From Kitasatospora sp. NBC_01250 (GTDB lineage: Bacteria > Actinomycetota > Actinomycetes > Streptomycetales > Streptomycetaceae), in NCBI RefSeq assembly GCF_036226465.1, contig NZ_CP108476.1:8432001-8496000 (forward strand): DNA of 64,000 nt, read 5' to 3'. The position numbers and the translations under genes are program-made. The notes below the pieces were generated by a model. That model ran no database searches and was not told the DNA's origin. It saw nothing but the letters and a program-made list of their open reading frames with translations. This document shows, in pieces, positions 51,783 through 62,704 of the stretch. Numbering within the stretch: the stretch's first letter is position 1; each line of letters begins with the position of its first letter.

Positions 51783-52489
51783 CTGCGGCTCCCAGGCAGG
51801 AGGGGCGCGGGAACGGCGGACAAGGTGGGGGCCCGGTCCCGCGCATGCGGAGCAGTGGAGTCATACCAACACGGACTGAACTGCGCCGTATTCAACTCCT
51901 GTACCTGTCAACGCGTCAAGACGCTGGGTAGTCAATCCCTGGCATCAGGACCTGAACGCGGCCTGGGACCGGCGGTCACCATCGGTGACGAAAAGCGCTC
52001 GTGGGGCCTGCCGTCCCGTGATGGTCCTCACGCGGCCCCGAGGACTACGACCCTTCCTAGTAGCGCGTCCGCGGCTTCGGCGCACGACGCTCCCCGCCGC
52101 GCGGGCCGGCGGCGCGACGGATTTCGGCCGCGGACCAGTCGATCGGAGTCTGTGCAGGTCAGCGCGGTGGTCGCGCAGGTCGTCGGGCCGTTGAGGACGA
52201 GGTTTGAGCCCTGGAGGCAGGGGTAACGGAGCGGCTCGGACGGCATCCGTGGCCACCGCCGGCTACGACGCACCGTCGTATCGGCACCCCTTGGATCGCG
52301 CCCCCGGCCCCGCTAACAATGGCGAAGTCGCCAGATGCGGCGGAGGCCCGTCCACCGCCGCAGCTCCCGAACGGTGGTCTCTCCACAGCGAGACCGCCCC
52401 GGTGCCGAACCCATGACCGCAAGGCCGCGTCGTCGAGCCTGCGGACCCTCCTGGGCAAGGCGCCCAACTGATGTGAGGTCGAACTCCAC
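51783..52489. promoter_or_regulatory. 707-bp divergent intergenic region, no gene recognised
   Basis: Separates the GH16 gene from the small transglycosylase gene. The portion 51860-52000 is comparatively AT-rich. Several frames stay open by GC bias, but none shows a family or a ribosome site. I looked for a c-di-AMP riboswitch (common before cell-wall hydrolase genes) and did not find its conserved core. Confidence 0.4.
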
Positions 52490-52879
52490 ATGCCCGTGAT
52501 CTCCACCCGCATGCGCAAGTCCGCCGCCCTGCTCGCCTCCGCCGCCGGCATCGTCGCCATCGGCGCCGCCGTGGCCCCCACCGCCGCCTCTGCCGCCACC
52601 CCGCAGCAGATCGCCGCGAGCATCGTCCCCGCCGACCAGCTGGCCTCCTTCGACCAGATCGTCTCCCACGAGAGCGGCTGGAACGTCACCGCGACCAACC
52701 CGTCCTCGGGCGCCTACGGCCTGGGCCAGGCCCTGCCGGGCAACAAGATGGCCTCCGCCGGCGCCGACTGGCAGACCAACGCGTCCACCCAGATCAAGTG
52801 GACGTACGACTACATGAACAGCCGCTACGGCAGCCCGAACCAGGCCTGGGCCTACTGGCAGGTCCACCACAACTACTGA
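52490..52879 (+). CDS. Small secreted transglycosylase-like protein
   Basis: 129 residues from ATG 52490 (GAGG 11 bases upstream; ATG 52511 is an alternative). Signal peptide: basic RMRKS then AALLASAAGIVAIGAAVAPTAASA. The mature ~90 residues are a compact lysozyme-like domain: FDQIVSHESGWNVTATNPSS (catalytic Glu in HESGWN), GAYGLGQALPG, and WAYWQVHHNY. This is the C-terminal-only transglycosylase type found in Streptomyces, acting on peptidoglycan during growth or germination. Perfect terminator follows. Confidence 0.9.
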   Translation: MPVISTRMRKSAALLASAAGIVAIGAAVAPTAASAATPQQIAASIVPADQLASFDQIVSHESGWNVTATNPSSGAYGLGQALPGNKMASAGADWQTNASTQIKWTYDYMNSRYGSPNQAWAYWQVHHNY

Positions 52880-52915
52880 TCACCCCGATCAGCGACCCCC
52901 AGCGGGTCACCCCCG

Positions 52916-52952
52916 AGGGACCCGGTGCGCGCATCCCGCGCACCGGGTCCCT
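52916..52952 (+). terminator. Hairpin terminator after the transglycosylase gene
   Basis: Perfect 16-bp stem agggacccggtgcgcg (52916-52931) / 52937-52952 with 5-nt loop. A second, related stretch (gcgtgcgggatgcg) follows. Confidence 0.88.
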
Positions 52953-53024
52953 TCGGCGTGCGGGATGCGGGGGATGCCGCGCACTGGGGCCCTTCGGCGT
53001 GCGCCTTGTCGCACCCGTGGTGCC

Positions 53025-53651
53025 TCACGAGGCGAGGACAGGCGAGGCGGCCTGCCAGGCGAAGCCGTCCGGGTCGGTGAAGGGGCCGGACGTGCCGCCG
53101 ATCGCGAGCCGGTGCGAGCCGGTGCCCTCGGGGGAGACACCGGCATCCTTGGCCAGGGCACGGTGCCGGTACAGGCCCAGCTTCACCGGGCTCGACCCGC
53201 CCGCGAACTCCACGTACATCCGGCCGAAGCTCTTCGCCACGGTCAGCCCGTGCGCCACGTAGAACTGCTTGCTGGCGGCCACGTCCGCGACCCCCAGCAG
53301 CAGCACCAGCTGGTCGAACCGCCGGGTGGCCGGGCCGGTGTCCTTCTTCGCCGAGGTCGCGACCTTCCAGATCGCCCCGTCCGGGGCCCGGACGACGCCG
53401 CCGTAGCCCCAGAGCGACTTCGTGACGGGCTTCAGCGGTGCGGCACCGGCGGCGAGGGCGGCGTCGACGAGGGCGTTGACGTCGGCGGGCTGGGCCGCCG
53501 TGAGCGAGAGCGTGAACCCGCGGAAGCCCGTCGTGGCCTCCTGCGACTCCCGCAGGCGCACCTGGCCCGCCAGTCCGAAGGCGTCGGTGTAGAAGTCGTG
53601 CGCGGCCGCGGTGTCGGCCACGTCGAGGGTGAGGTATTCGATGGAAGTCAT
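53025..53651 (-). CDS. VOC (glyoxalase/bleomycin-resistance-like) protein
   Basis: 208 residues from ATG 53651. Tandem VOC modules: IEYLTLDVADTAAAHDFYTDAFGL, then FDQLVLLLGVADVAASKQFYVAHGL. VVRAPDGAIWKVAT and FTDPDGFAWQAAS are the metal/ligand strands. It resembles single-chain glyoxalases of unknown substrate. Standalone. Confidence 0.9.
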   Translation of the reverse strand: MTSIEYLTLDVADTAAAHDFYTDAFGLAGQVRLRESQEATTGFRGFTLSLTAAQPADVNALVDAALAAGAAPLKPVTKSLWGYGGVVRAPDGAIWKVATSAKKDTGPATRRFDQLVLLLGVADVAASKQFYVAHGLTVAKSFGRMYVEFAGGSSPVKLGLYRHRALAKDAGVSPEGTGSHRLAIGGTSGPFTDPDGFAWQAASPVLAS

Positions 53652-53779
53652 GTCCTTCACGCTAGTTGCGGGCCCACGACCGGTGCTTCTCGATTCCTGA
53701 CCGGTCCGGCGCCGCCGCTACGATTCGGGACACCGGCGCTCAGGGGGAGCGCTCGGCTGCTCGGGGGAGGAGGAGCACA

Positions 53780-53941
53780 GTGCGCTTCGTGGTGGGGTTC
53801 GCGATCTTCACCGCCGGCCTGGCCGGGGTCGCCGCGGCGAGCAGGGGCCGGGGCGGGTGGGCGCGTTGGGACCGCCGGCAGCGGAGCCTCTGCGTGGTGT
53901 CGTTCGCCCTCGCGCTCGTCGGGATCGCCGTGATCGGCTGA
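53780..53941 (+). CDS. Small two-helix membrane protein
   Basis: 53 residues, GTG 53780 after GGAGGAG. Two hydrophobic helices (FVVGFAIFTAGLAGVAAAS and LCVVSFALALVGIAVIG) joined by a basic loop (RGRGGWARWDRRQRS). No family known. The strong ribosome site supports expression. Confidence 0.65.
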   Translation: MRFVVGFAIFTAGLAGVAAASRGRGGWARWDRRQRSLCVVSFALALVGIAVIG

Positions 53942-53948
53942 TCCGGCG

Positions 53949-55736
<1,788 letters not shown>

Positions 55737-55883
55737 GAATCCCCGTCCCTGCTCGCTCCGGCCGTCATGATAGCCAGCCGCCCGCCACCGGCCCGCAGCC
55801 CACCGCGACCTGGGGCCGGGCCGGCGGCTTCAGCCGTTTCGGCTAGCATCGGGGCCTTTCGACCAGTGATCAGGAGTTCGCCG

Positions 55884-56270
55884 GTGCGAGTAGACCCGCT
55901 GCCCGGGCGTTCCCGGGCCCGGATGCGGATGCGGATACGGCTGCGGCTGCGGGGAGCGCGGGCCCTGGCGGTGGCCGCCGCCGTGGCGTGCGCGGCGGCC
56001 GGCTGCGGGCCGAACACCGACGCCTACGTGGCCCTGCAGAACGCGATGAAGTCCCACATCACCACCCAGGACCACCGGCCGGTCGCCTCGGTGTCGTGCA
56101 CCCCGCACGTCCACGACACCGCCCGCGAGGAGACGGCGCACCTGCGCTGCCTGGTCGTCTTCGACGACAGGACCTCGTACACCGCCGACGCCACCATCCA
56201 CAACCAGAACTCCGGCGGTACCCACAACCGGCCCGACTCCTACTCCTGGGACAGCCCGCCCCCGCAGTGA
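55884..56270 (+). CDS. Putative lipoprotein
   Basis: 128 residues from GTG 55884 with CAGGAG. An arginine-rich N-terminus (RARMRMRIRLRLRGAR) and hydrophobic ALAVAAAVA end in a lipobox-like CAAAGC, with Cys as the likely lipidated residue, followed by GPNTDAYVALQNAMK. The mature part includes VSCTPHVHDTAREETAHLRC (two Cys) and ends SYSWDSPPPQ. Divergent from the kinase gene, 147 bp apart. Function unknown. Confidence 0.65.
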   Translation: MRVDPLPGRSRARMRMRIRLRLRGARALAVAAAVACAAAGCGPNTDAYVALQNAMKSHITTQDHRPVASVSCTPHVHDTAREETAHLRCLVVFDDRTSYTADATIHNQNSGGTHNRPDSYSWDSPPPQ

Positions 56271-56410
56271 GCCGTCCGCCGCTGGAGGGGCTGCGCGGGC
56301 CGGGCGCCGGTAGGCTCGATCCGAGCGTGCCGTCGGCGGGCCCGGACACCGCGAAGGCGGGCCGGCCCACGGCCCTTCGCCCCCGCTCGGCACCCTCCGC
56401 CGGAGAACCG

Positions 56411-57628
56411 ATGACCACGACCGACGACCCCAGCGCCGCTCGCAGCCGCCACGCCCGGTCCGGCCCGGCCACCGCGATCGTCGCCGCCGCCTTCTGGGTC
56501 ACCATGATGGGCACCACCATCCCCACCCCGCTCTACCCGCGCTACGAGGCGGCCTTCCACTTCTCCTCACTGATGGTCACGGTCGCCTTCGCGGTCTACG
56601 CGCTGGGCGTGGTGGCCGGGCTGCTCTGCTTCGGCTCCCTCTCCGACCGCCTGGGCCGCCGCCCGGTGACCGCCGCCGCGCTGCTGCTGGCCGGCGCCGC
56701 CGCGGGGGTCTTCCTGGCCGCGGACGGTCTGGGGCTGCTCCTGTTCGGACGGGTGCTCTCGGGCCTGTCCGCCGCTCTGGTGACCGGGGCGGCGACCGCC
56801 CATCTGACCGAACTCGCGCCCCCTGAGCGGCAGGTGCGGGCCGGCCGGATCGCCCTGGCCGCGAACATGGGCGGCCTGGCCGGCGGACCGCTGCTCGCCG
56901 GGGCGCTGGCCCAGTGGGCGGGCAACCCGCTGCGGCTGGTGTGGATCGTCGACGCCGTCCTCGTCCTGGTGGCCCTGCTGTCGCTGGCGGGCGTGCCGGA
57001 GACCGTGATCCGACGCCCGGACGGCCGCCTGCTGGCGCTCTCGCTGCCCAGGGTTCCCGCCGAGGTCCGCGGGCCCTTCCTGCGCTGCGCGCTGGGCGCG
57101 GGCGCGGGGTTCGCGGTCCTGGGCGTCCTCACCGCGACCACCGGCCTCTTCTTCGGCGAGGTGCTGAAGCTGAGCACCCCGGTGCTCTCCGGGGCCACCG
57201 TCTCGATCGCCTTCGTCTGCACCGGTCTCGGCCAGCTGCTGGCCCGGGTGCTGACGCCCCGGCCGGTGCTGCCCGCCGCCTGCCTGGGCCTGCTGGTCGC
57301 CGCGGCGCTGATCGCCACCGCGATGCTGACCGCGGCCCTGGCCCCGCTGATCGCCGCGGCGGTGACCGTCGGCCTGGCCACCGGCCTGGCACTCGGCGAC
57401 GGCATCGCGCTGATCACCGGCCAGGTCGCCGCCCGGGTCCGCGGCCAGGCGTTCTCGGCGCTCTTCGCCGTGCTCTACGCGATGCTGGCGCTGCCCGCGA
57501 TCGGTGTGGGCGTGCTGATCACGGTCACCGGGCTGCGCACGGCCGGGGCGGTCTTCGCCGGCGCGGTGGCGGTGCTGGTCCTCGGCGTCCTCGCGAGCCT
57601 GCCGCGGGAGGGCCGGGGCGCAGCGTGA
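56411..57628 (+). CDS. MFS transporter
   Basis: 405 residues, ATG 56411. Twelve helices. Opening MGTTIPTPLYPRYEAAFHFS and GSLSDRLGRRPVTAA are typical of the YcaD/AraJ-like drug-efflux group with PxPLY motif. LSAALVTGAATAHLTELAPP follows. The gene ends 6 bp before the terminator stem. Substrate unknown. Confidence 0.88.
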   Translation: MTTTDDPSAARSRHARSGPATAIVAAAFWVTMMGTTIPTPLYPRYEAAFHFSSLMVTVAFAVYALGVVAGLLCFGSLSDRLGRRPVTAAALLLAGAAAGVFLAADGLGLLLFGRVLSGLSAALVTGAATAHLTELAPPERQVRAGRIALAANMGGLAGGPLLAGALAQWAGNPLRLVWIVDAVLVLVALLSLAGVPETVIRRPDGRLLALSLPRVPAEVRGPFLRCALGAGAGFAVLGVLTATTGLFFGEVLKLSTPVLSGATVSIAFVCTGLGQLLARVLTPRPVLPAACLGLLVAAALIATAMLTAALAPLIAAAVTVGLATGLALGDGIALITGQVAARVRGQAFSALFAVLYAMLALPAIGVGVLITVTGLRTAGAVFAGAVAVLVLGVLASLPREGRGAA

Positions 57629-57666
57629 CCCCGGTGCCACCCGCCGCACGCCCGGTGGCACCGGGG
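57629..57666. terminator. Bidirectional hairpin terminator
   Basis: Perfect 13-bp stem ccccggtgccacc (57629-57641) / ggtggcaccgggg (57654-57666), 12-nt loop, between convergent genes. Confidence 0.85.
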
Positions 57667-57693
57667 CCGGCAGCGGCTCGGCGGCTCAGCGGG

Positions 57694-58230
57694 TCACAGG
57701 GTCGCCGTGGGGCTGTAGGTGGTGCCCCAACCGCCGGTGGGCGGGTTGTAGCCGCTGGGGTAGGTGACCGTTCCCTGGGAACCGGTCTGGTACTTCCCCG
57801 GGGCGTAGGCGGTGTAGGCGTTCGCCGAGAGCATCTTGGCCGACCAGGTCTCCATCAGGTCGCCGGTGATGAGCAGCGCGCCGTTCTTGTAGAGGCTGGC
57901 GGTCATGGTCAGCTGGGCCACGGGGGCGGTGCAGGAGATGCTCGCCGAGCCGTAGACGATGCTGCTGGTGTGGATGGGGATGCTGGAGGTCAGCGTGCAG
58001 GTCAGGTTGGTCTGCGCGGTCCGCGGCGTCCTGGTGATGGTGGCGTGCGCCGCGCCGCTCGACACCTGCGCCGTGGTGACCCCGGCGGGGAGGGTGACCG
58101 TCGTGCTGGTCCCGCCGGCGGTGGCGGCGGCCGTGGCGGTGCCGGCGGTGCCGATCATCCCGCCGAGGCCGAGGGCGGCGGTGGCCGCCAGGGACAGCAG
58201 GGTGTGGGTTTTCGGGCGGGACACGGACAC
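57694..58230 (-). CDS. Secreted protein of unknown function
   Basis: 178 residues, GTG 58230 with AAGGAGG five bases upstream. Signal peptide: RPKTHTLLSLAATAALGLGG to ATATA. The mature part is Thr/Ser-rich and beta-strand-like, with one Cys pair (NLTCTLTSS, ASISCTAP). The end GKYQTGSQGTVTYPSGYNPPTGG is Tyr/Gly-rich. No catalytic motif. It could be a spore-coat or matrix protein; I do not recognise it. Confidence 0.75.
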   Translation of the reverse strand: MSVSRPKTHTLLSLAATAALGLGGMIGTAGTATAAATAGGTSTTVTLPAGVTTAQVSSGAAHATITRTPRTAQTNLTCTLTSSIPIHTSSIVYGSASISCTAPVAQLTMTASLYKNGALLITGDLMETWSAKMLSANAYTAYAPGKYQTGSQGTVTYPSGYNPPTGGWGTTYSPTATL

Positions 58231-58456
58231 GGGTGCCTCCTTGATGCCGGGCCGGGGCGGCCTGCTGGCCGGGGACCCCAGCATGGGGTCCCCGGCCCGG
58301 ATCGGCGGTTGTGGCGGGGAGGTTGGCGCGAATGCGACGGAATGATGGGGATCATTGGCGGATTTCGATTCCGAATCCTCCGCGCTTCTGCCCCTTCGCC
58401 TCCACCCTTCGGTCCCGAGCGGAACCAGCGATTCAGCAGGAGCTCCGGACGGTGCC

Positions 58457-58780
58457 TCAGTCGATCCCGAGCTCGCCCATCCTGCTCCAGCCGGTGGCAC
58501 CCTCGATGACGGTGCTGACGATCTGCGGCGCCCGCTGGACCAGCGGGCGCATGGTCTCCAGCCCGGCCCGGAAGTGGTCCGAGTTGACGTGGGCCTCGCC
58601 CGCGCCGTCCTGGAACGCCTCGACCAGCACGTAGGTGTCGGGCTCCTCCGCGCTGCGCGACCACTCGAACCACAGGTTGCCGGGCTCGGCGCGGGTCGCC
58701 CGGGTGAAGGCCTCGACATGGGAGAGCCAGGAGTCGGTGTACTCCGGCTTGACCGGGAATTTCACGACGATGAAGATCAT
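58457..58780 (-). CDS. Antibiotic biosynthesis monooxygenase-domain (YgiN-like) protein
   Basis: 107 residues, ATG 58780. One ABM ferredoxin-like domain: MIFIVVKFPVKPEYTDSWL, AEPGNLWFEWSRSAEEPDTYVLVEAFQDGAGEAHVNSDHF. Cofactor-free quinol monooxygenase-like proteins have this form. The HVNSDHF motif supplies the usual conserved His. Standalone. Confidence 0.9.
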   Translation of the reverse strand: MIFIVVKFPVKPEYTDSWLSHVEAFTRATRAEPGNLWFEWSRSAEEPDTYVLVEAFQDGAGEAHVNSDHFRAGLETMRPLVQRAPQIVSTVIEGATGWSRMGELGID

Positions 58781-58845
58781 TCAGCGAGTTTACGACGTGT
58801 CCGGAGGATCGCGTCGGATCAGCGCGGGGGAGGGTCGCGGGCTTG

Positions 58846-59772
58846 TCAGGCAGGCCCCGGGTCCTCGAACCGGTCGAGCAGCAGCTCCCGGACGGCGGTG
58901 CGCAGCCAGCGGTGGGTGGTGTCGGCATCGTGGCGGGGGTGCCAGGCCATGCCGAAGGGCAGCGGCGGCAGTGGCAGCGGCAGAGGGAAGGTGGTCAGGT
59001 CCAGCGCCTGGGCCAGGGCCCGGTTCTGGCCCGGGATCAGGCCCACCAGATCGGTCTCGCGCAGGACGAACAGCGAGGAGCTGAGCGATCCGACCGTCGC
59101 ACACACGGTTCGGGTGAGGCCGAGATCGCGCAGGGCCCGGTCGACGGGCCCCTGCATCCGGGCGCGGCGGGAGACGATCAGGTGCTCGGCGGCGGCGAAC
59201 CGCTCGGGTGTCACGGCCGCCGCCAGCAGCGGGTGTCCGGCGCGGACGACGCCGACCATCCGCTCGTCGTAGAGGTGTTCGACCCGCACCTCGGGCAACT
59301 GGTTGTCGATGACGCCGATTTCGAGGTCCGCCACCCCCTCGCGCAGCACGGGGTCGTCCTGGTGGCCCTCGGTCAGGAAGCGCAGCCGCACCCCGGGCGC
59401 CTCGGCGCGGACCCGGGCGAGCAGCGCGGGGAGCAGCATCGCGGGCAGCCCGTCGTAGGCGATCGCGGTGAAGGTCCGCAGGGCGGTGCGCACGTCGGTG
59501 TGCCCGGTGGACAGGAACAGCGCGCGGGCGCGTTCCACCAGTTCGCGCACGTCGGCGTGGATGGCCAGAGCGCCCGGGGTCGGGACCATCCCGCGCCCGG
59601 CCCGCACCAGGACCGGGTCGCCGAGCGCGGCGCGGATCCGGCCCAGCGTGCGGCTCATGGCCGGTTCGGACAGGTGCAGCCGGGCGGCGGCGCCGCGGAC
59701 GCTGGACTCCTCGATCAGGACGTCCAGCGCGAGCAGCAGATTGAGGTCCAGGTTGGATTGCGTCACACGCAA
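58846..59772 (-). CDS. LysR-family transcriptional regulator
   Basis: 308 residues, ATG 59772. HTH at residues ~8-65 (LLALDVLIEESSVRGAAARLHLSEPAMSRTL). Periplasmic-binding-like effector domain follows, with a conserved VSRRARMQGPVDRAL. This NodD/LeuO-like branch often controls efflux or catabolism. It is divergent from an MFS drug exporter across 91 bp holding a T-N11-A box, so it very probably regulates that gene. Confidence 0.93.
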   Translation of the reverse strand: MRVTQSNLDLNLLLALDVLIEESSVRGAAARLHLSEPAMSRTLGRIRAALGDPVLVRAGRGMVPTPGALAIHADVRELVERARALFLSTGHTDVRTALRTFTAIAYDGLPAMLLPALLARVRAEAPGVRLRFLTEGHQDDPVLREGVADLEIGVIDNQLPEVRVEHLYDERMVGVVRAGHPLLAAAVTPERFAAAEHLIVSRRARMQGPVDRALRDLGLTRTVCATVGSLSSSLFVLRETDLVGLIPGQNRALAQALDLTTFPLPLPLPPLPFGMAWHPRHDADTTHRWLRTAVRELLLDRFEDPGPA

Positions 59773-59780
59773 TGTCTCCT

Positions 59781-59793
59781 TGCAAAAGTTGCA
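59781..59793. promoter_or_regulatory. LysR-type binding box
   Basis: TGCAA-AAG-TTGCA, a perfect 5-bp inverted repeat of the T-N11-A form, 8 bp upstream of the LysR start and in the divergent promoter region. Confidence 0.7.
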
Positions 59794-59863
59794 CTGGTCG
59801 ACAGGTCCCGGACGACTCTACGGTGTTCCCGACCCCACCATCACCCTGCTCCCGGGAGCCACC

Positions 59864-61444
59864 GTGCCTCGCCCTGCCCCGCCGCGCCCCGTCCACTCCG
59901 CTCCGCCCGGCCCGACCCCGCCGACCCCGCCTGCCGCAGCCGCACAAGCACCCGCTGCCGTACCCGCACAAGCAGCCGCTGCCGCACCGGCCCTGCCCCG
60001 CTCGCTGCTCCTGGTGCTCTGCGCCTGCGTGGCGCTGGCGCAGAGCATGGTCGCGGCGGTGAACCTGCTGATCCCCCGACTCGCCGCCGGCGCCCTGCAT
60101 CCGACGCCGGGCCAGCTCCTGTGGGCGGTCGACGCGTACGTGGTCGTCTTCGCCGGCCTGCTGATCCCCGCCGGCGCCCTCGGCGACCGGTACGGGCGCA
60201 AGCGCGCGCTGCTGGCGGGGCTGCTGCTCTTCGGCCTGGGCACCGGAGCGAGCGCGGCTGCGCCCGGCATGGACTGGCTGATCGCCGGCCGGGCGGTCTG
60301 CGGGGCCGGAGCGGCCCTGCTGATGCCCGCCACGCTGTCGCTGGTCGTGCAGCTGTCCGGGCCGGCCGAGCGCGGCCGGGCACTGGCCGCCTGGACGCTG
60401 TCGGTCGGGCTCGGCGGCCTGGCGGGGAACCTGGCGGGCGGTCTGGCCTGCCAGTTCCTCGGCTGGCGCGCGCTGTTCGCGGTCATGCCGGTGCTCGCCG
60501 TGCTGCTGGGCCGTCTCGTCACCGTCCGGGTGCCGCAGACGGCCCGCAACCCGAAGGCCGTGGTGGACCCGGTGGGTTCGGTGCTGCTCACCGCGGCCGT
60601 GCTCGTCCTGGTCGACGCGATCGTCGAGGGACCGCACCAGGGCTGGACCTCCCCGCGGGTGCTGGGCGCCTTCGCGGTCGCGGCCCTGCTGGCGGCCTGC
60701 TTCACGGGCCACGCCTGGCGTGCGGCGCAGCCGCTGTTCGACCCCCGGCTCTTCCGCTCCGCCCGGCTGCGCGCGGCGGTGCTGGGCACCGGGCTGAGCT
60801 TCTTCGGGCTGTTCGCGCTGTTCTTCGTCAACGCGCAGTTCCTGCAGTACGCCAAGGGCTACTCGCCGGCACTGACCGGGGTGGCCGTGGCGCCCGTCAC
60901 CCTGGGCATGATCCTCGTCCCCAGGCTCGTCGCGCGCTTCGCCCCGAACCGCGGCCCGGGTCCGCTGGCGGCCGGTGGGCTGGCGCTCATCGGCGCCGGG
61001 CTGCTGCTGGTCTCCACCTGCGACGCGCACACCGCCTACCCGGTCTACGCCGCCTGGCTGCTCCTGCTGTCGATCGGCCTGGGCCTGTGCGCACCCGCCC
61101 TCACCGCCACCGTCGTCGGTGAACTCCCGCCCGCCCAGGCGGGTCTGGGTGCGGGACTGAACACCGCCGCGCGCGAGGTCGGCGCGGCGCTGGGCGTCGC
61201 GGTGGTCGGCTCGCTGCTCGCCTCCCGCTCCACCGGGGTCCCCGGCACGCCGCAGGAGGTCGCCCGCTTCACCGCCGGCATGGACCTGGGCCTGCGCGCC
61301 GTCGCGGTGACCGTGCTGGCCGGCAGCCTCGTCGTCGCCGTGGGCTACCGCACCCGCACCAGCGCCCGGACACGGTCGGCGGCCCCGCTCGCGCCGTCCC
61401 CGGCTGAGCCGTCAACGGCTGCTCAGACCTCGCTGCCGTCGTAG
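59864..61444 (+). CDS. DHA2-family MFS drug exporter (14 TM, QacA/SmvA-like)
   Basis: 526 residues from GTG 59864. A Pro/Ala-rich 45-residue N-terminus (tandem AAQAPAAVPAQAAAAAPA) precedes about 14 helices. Motifs: LLWAVDAYVVVFAGLLIPAGALGDRYGRKRAL (motif A/D1), GRAVCGAGAALLMPATLSLV, and motif C-like GLGGLAGNLAGG. AAREVGAALGVAVVGSL is the late helix. Probably exports a cationic drug or metabolite under control of the divergent LysR. Its end overlaps the convergent gene by 22 bp. Confidence 0.92.
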   Translation: MPRPAPPRPVHSAPPGPTPPTPPAAAAQAPAAVPAQAAAAAPALPRSLLLVLCACVALAQSMVAAVNLLIPRLAAGALHPTPGQLLWAVDAYVVVFAGLLIPAGALGDRYGRKRALLAGLLLFGLGTGASAAAPGMDWLIAGRAVCGAGAALLMPATLSLVVQLSGPAERGRALAAWTLSVGLGGLAGNLAGGLACQFLGWRALFAVMPVLAVLLGRLVTVRVPQTARNPKAVVDPVGSVLLTAAVLVLVDAIVEGPHQGWTSPRVLGAFAVAALLAACFTGHAWRAAQPLFDPRLFRSARLRAAVLGTGLSFFGLFALFFVNAQFLQYAKGYSPALTGVAVAPVTLGMILVPRLVARFAPNRGPGPLAAGGLALIGAGLLLVSTCDAHTAYPVYAAWLLLLSIGLGLCAPALTATVVGELPPAQAGLGAGLNTAAREVGAALGVAVVGSLLASRSTGVPGTPQEVARFTAGMDLGLRAVAVTVLAGSLVVAVGYRTRTSARTRSAAPLAPSPAEPSTAAQTSLPS

Positions 61445-61986
61445 ACCCGGAGCAGCACCTGCTGGAGGGCCTGCGGGCCGGCGGGGCCGGTGACCATCAG
61501 GAAGTAGTTCTCGTCGTACCAGGTGCACATGCTCCGGCCGTCCCGCTGCTGGTAGCACGCCGTGGCGCCGGCGATCGACAGCCGCGGGTGGGTGACGGCG
61601 ACGCCCTGGCCGGACGGGGCATGGGCGGCGAGCCAGGGGCCCGCCTGGCCGCTGTTGCGCGACGTCGTCACCGCCCAGTTGCCGGCGGCGCCCGGGGAGT
61701 CGCCGTAGACGCCCTGGTTCAGCTCGGTCAGTCCGGAGGCGGAGAGACCGGAGGAGGTGAGCCCGGACGTCATGTCGCCCGAATCGGTCAGGACGTTGCT
61801 GGACGAGCCCAGTTCGCGCTGGTGCTCGACGGTCTTCGGCAGGTTGATCGCCACCGGGTCGTGCCCGGTGCCCGACGCGTCCGGGTGGTCGTCGGTCAGG
61901 AACAGCACCCCGATCAGCGCCGCCAACGCGGCCACGATCAGCACACCCGTCCCGATCCCCGTCCGCCCGTCGTTCCCCCTGGACAT
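61423..61986 (-). CDS. Single-pass membrane protein, hypothetical
   Basis: 187 residues, ATG 61986 after GGGGGG/AAGGGGG. One N-terminal helix (GTGVLIVAALAALIGVLFLT), then an extracytoplasmic Ser/Thr/Gly-rich region with a TSGLTSSGLSASGLT repeat. The domain VTHPRLSIAGATACYQQRDG with CTWYDENYFLMVTG (one Cys pair) recalls small Streptomyces secreted domains of unknown role. 22-bp tail overlap with the MFS gene. Confidence 0.7.
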   Translation of the reverse strand: MSRGNDGRTGIGTGVLIVAALAALIGVLFLTDDHPDASGTGHDPVAINLPKTVEHQRELGSSSNVLTDSGDMTSGLTSSGLSASGLTELNQGVYGDSPGAAGNWAVTTSRNSGQAGPWLAAHAPSGQGVAVTHPRLSIAGATACYQQRDGRSMCTWYDENYFLMVTGPAGPQALQQVLLRVYDGSEV

Positions 61987-62113
61987 CGCAGAGCCCCCCT
62001 TGCCCCTCGTTCCGACCGACTATGACAGCCCGTCGGACGCGAGCACAGCCCCACCCGGTCGCTCGGCGCGGGGGCGGACCACCGCCCCCGCGCCGAGCAA
62101 CCGGCGGCACCGG

Positions 62114-62644
62114 TCACCCCATGCTCTTGGCACCGTCCAGCGACTCCCGGATGATGTCCGCGTGACCGGCGTGCTGCGCGGTCTCGGCGATGACGTGCAG
62201 CAGCACCCGCCGAGCCGACCACTGCGCGCCGGGCTCGAACCACGGAGCCTTCGGCAGCGGATGCGTGACCTCGAGGTCGGGCAGCGAGGCCACCAACTCG
62301 TCGGTCCGGCGGGCCACCTCGGCGTACTCCTCCAGCACCCCGGCCAGCGTCTCGCCCGGCAGCATCCGGAAGCCGTCGCCCCAGTTCGCGAAGTCCTCCT
62401 CGGTCATGGCACTGAAGTCGCCCATCGCCGAGGGGCCCTTCACGATGAACTCCGCCCAGCCCCGCTCGGTCGAGGCGACGTGCTTGATCAGCCCACCCAG
62501 ACACAGCTCGCTGGCCGTGGTCCGCAGGCCCGCCTGCTCGTCGGTGAGGTCACGGGTGGTGAACCGCAGGAAGTGCCGGTGCTTGGCCAGCACCGCCAGC
62601 AGGTCCGCCCGCTCGCCAGTGGTCGCCAACGTGTCGTCGTTCAT
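62114..62644 (-). CDS. DinB/DUF664-family protein
   Basis: 176 residues from ATG 62644. Four-helix bundle: LLAVLAKHRHFLRFTTRDLTDEQ, GGLIKHVASTERGWAEF (first metal His), and LLHVIAETAQHAGHADIIRE (the two C-terminal His). These are the DinB/DUF664 metal ligands typical of mycothiol- or bacillithiol-dependent transferases. Specific activity unknown. Confidence 0.92.
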   Translation of the reverse strand: MNDDTLATTGERADLLAVLAKHRHFLRFTTRDLTDEQAGLRTTASELCLGGLIKHVASTERGWAEFIVKGPSAMGDFSAMTEEDFANWGDGFRMLPGETLAGVLEEYAEVARRTDELVASLPDLEVTHPLPKAPWFEPGAQWSARRVLLHVIAETAQHAGHADIIRESLDGAKSMG

Positions 62645-62704
62645 GGTCCCAGCCTTCCGTCGTTCTCGTTCCCTTGCTGACGACAACGCTAGGGGCCAAT
62701 GAGG

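Noticed and set aside
49035..52226. 1063-codon plus-strand open frame
   Set aside because: It runs antisense to GH16 and out of frame through the methyltransferase; no domain, low-complexity content.
52200..52489. c-di-AMP (ydaO-type) riboswitch before the small transglycosylase gene
   Set aside because: Expected by analogy with rpf genes, but the conserved riboswitch core sequences are not present.
58790..61030. 746-codon minus-strand frame and a 759-codon plus-strand frame at the same place
   Set aside because: Both are shadows of the LysR gene and the DHA2 exporter, which have clear family motifs.
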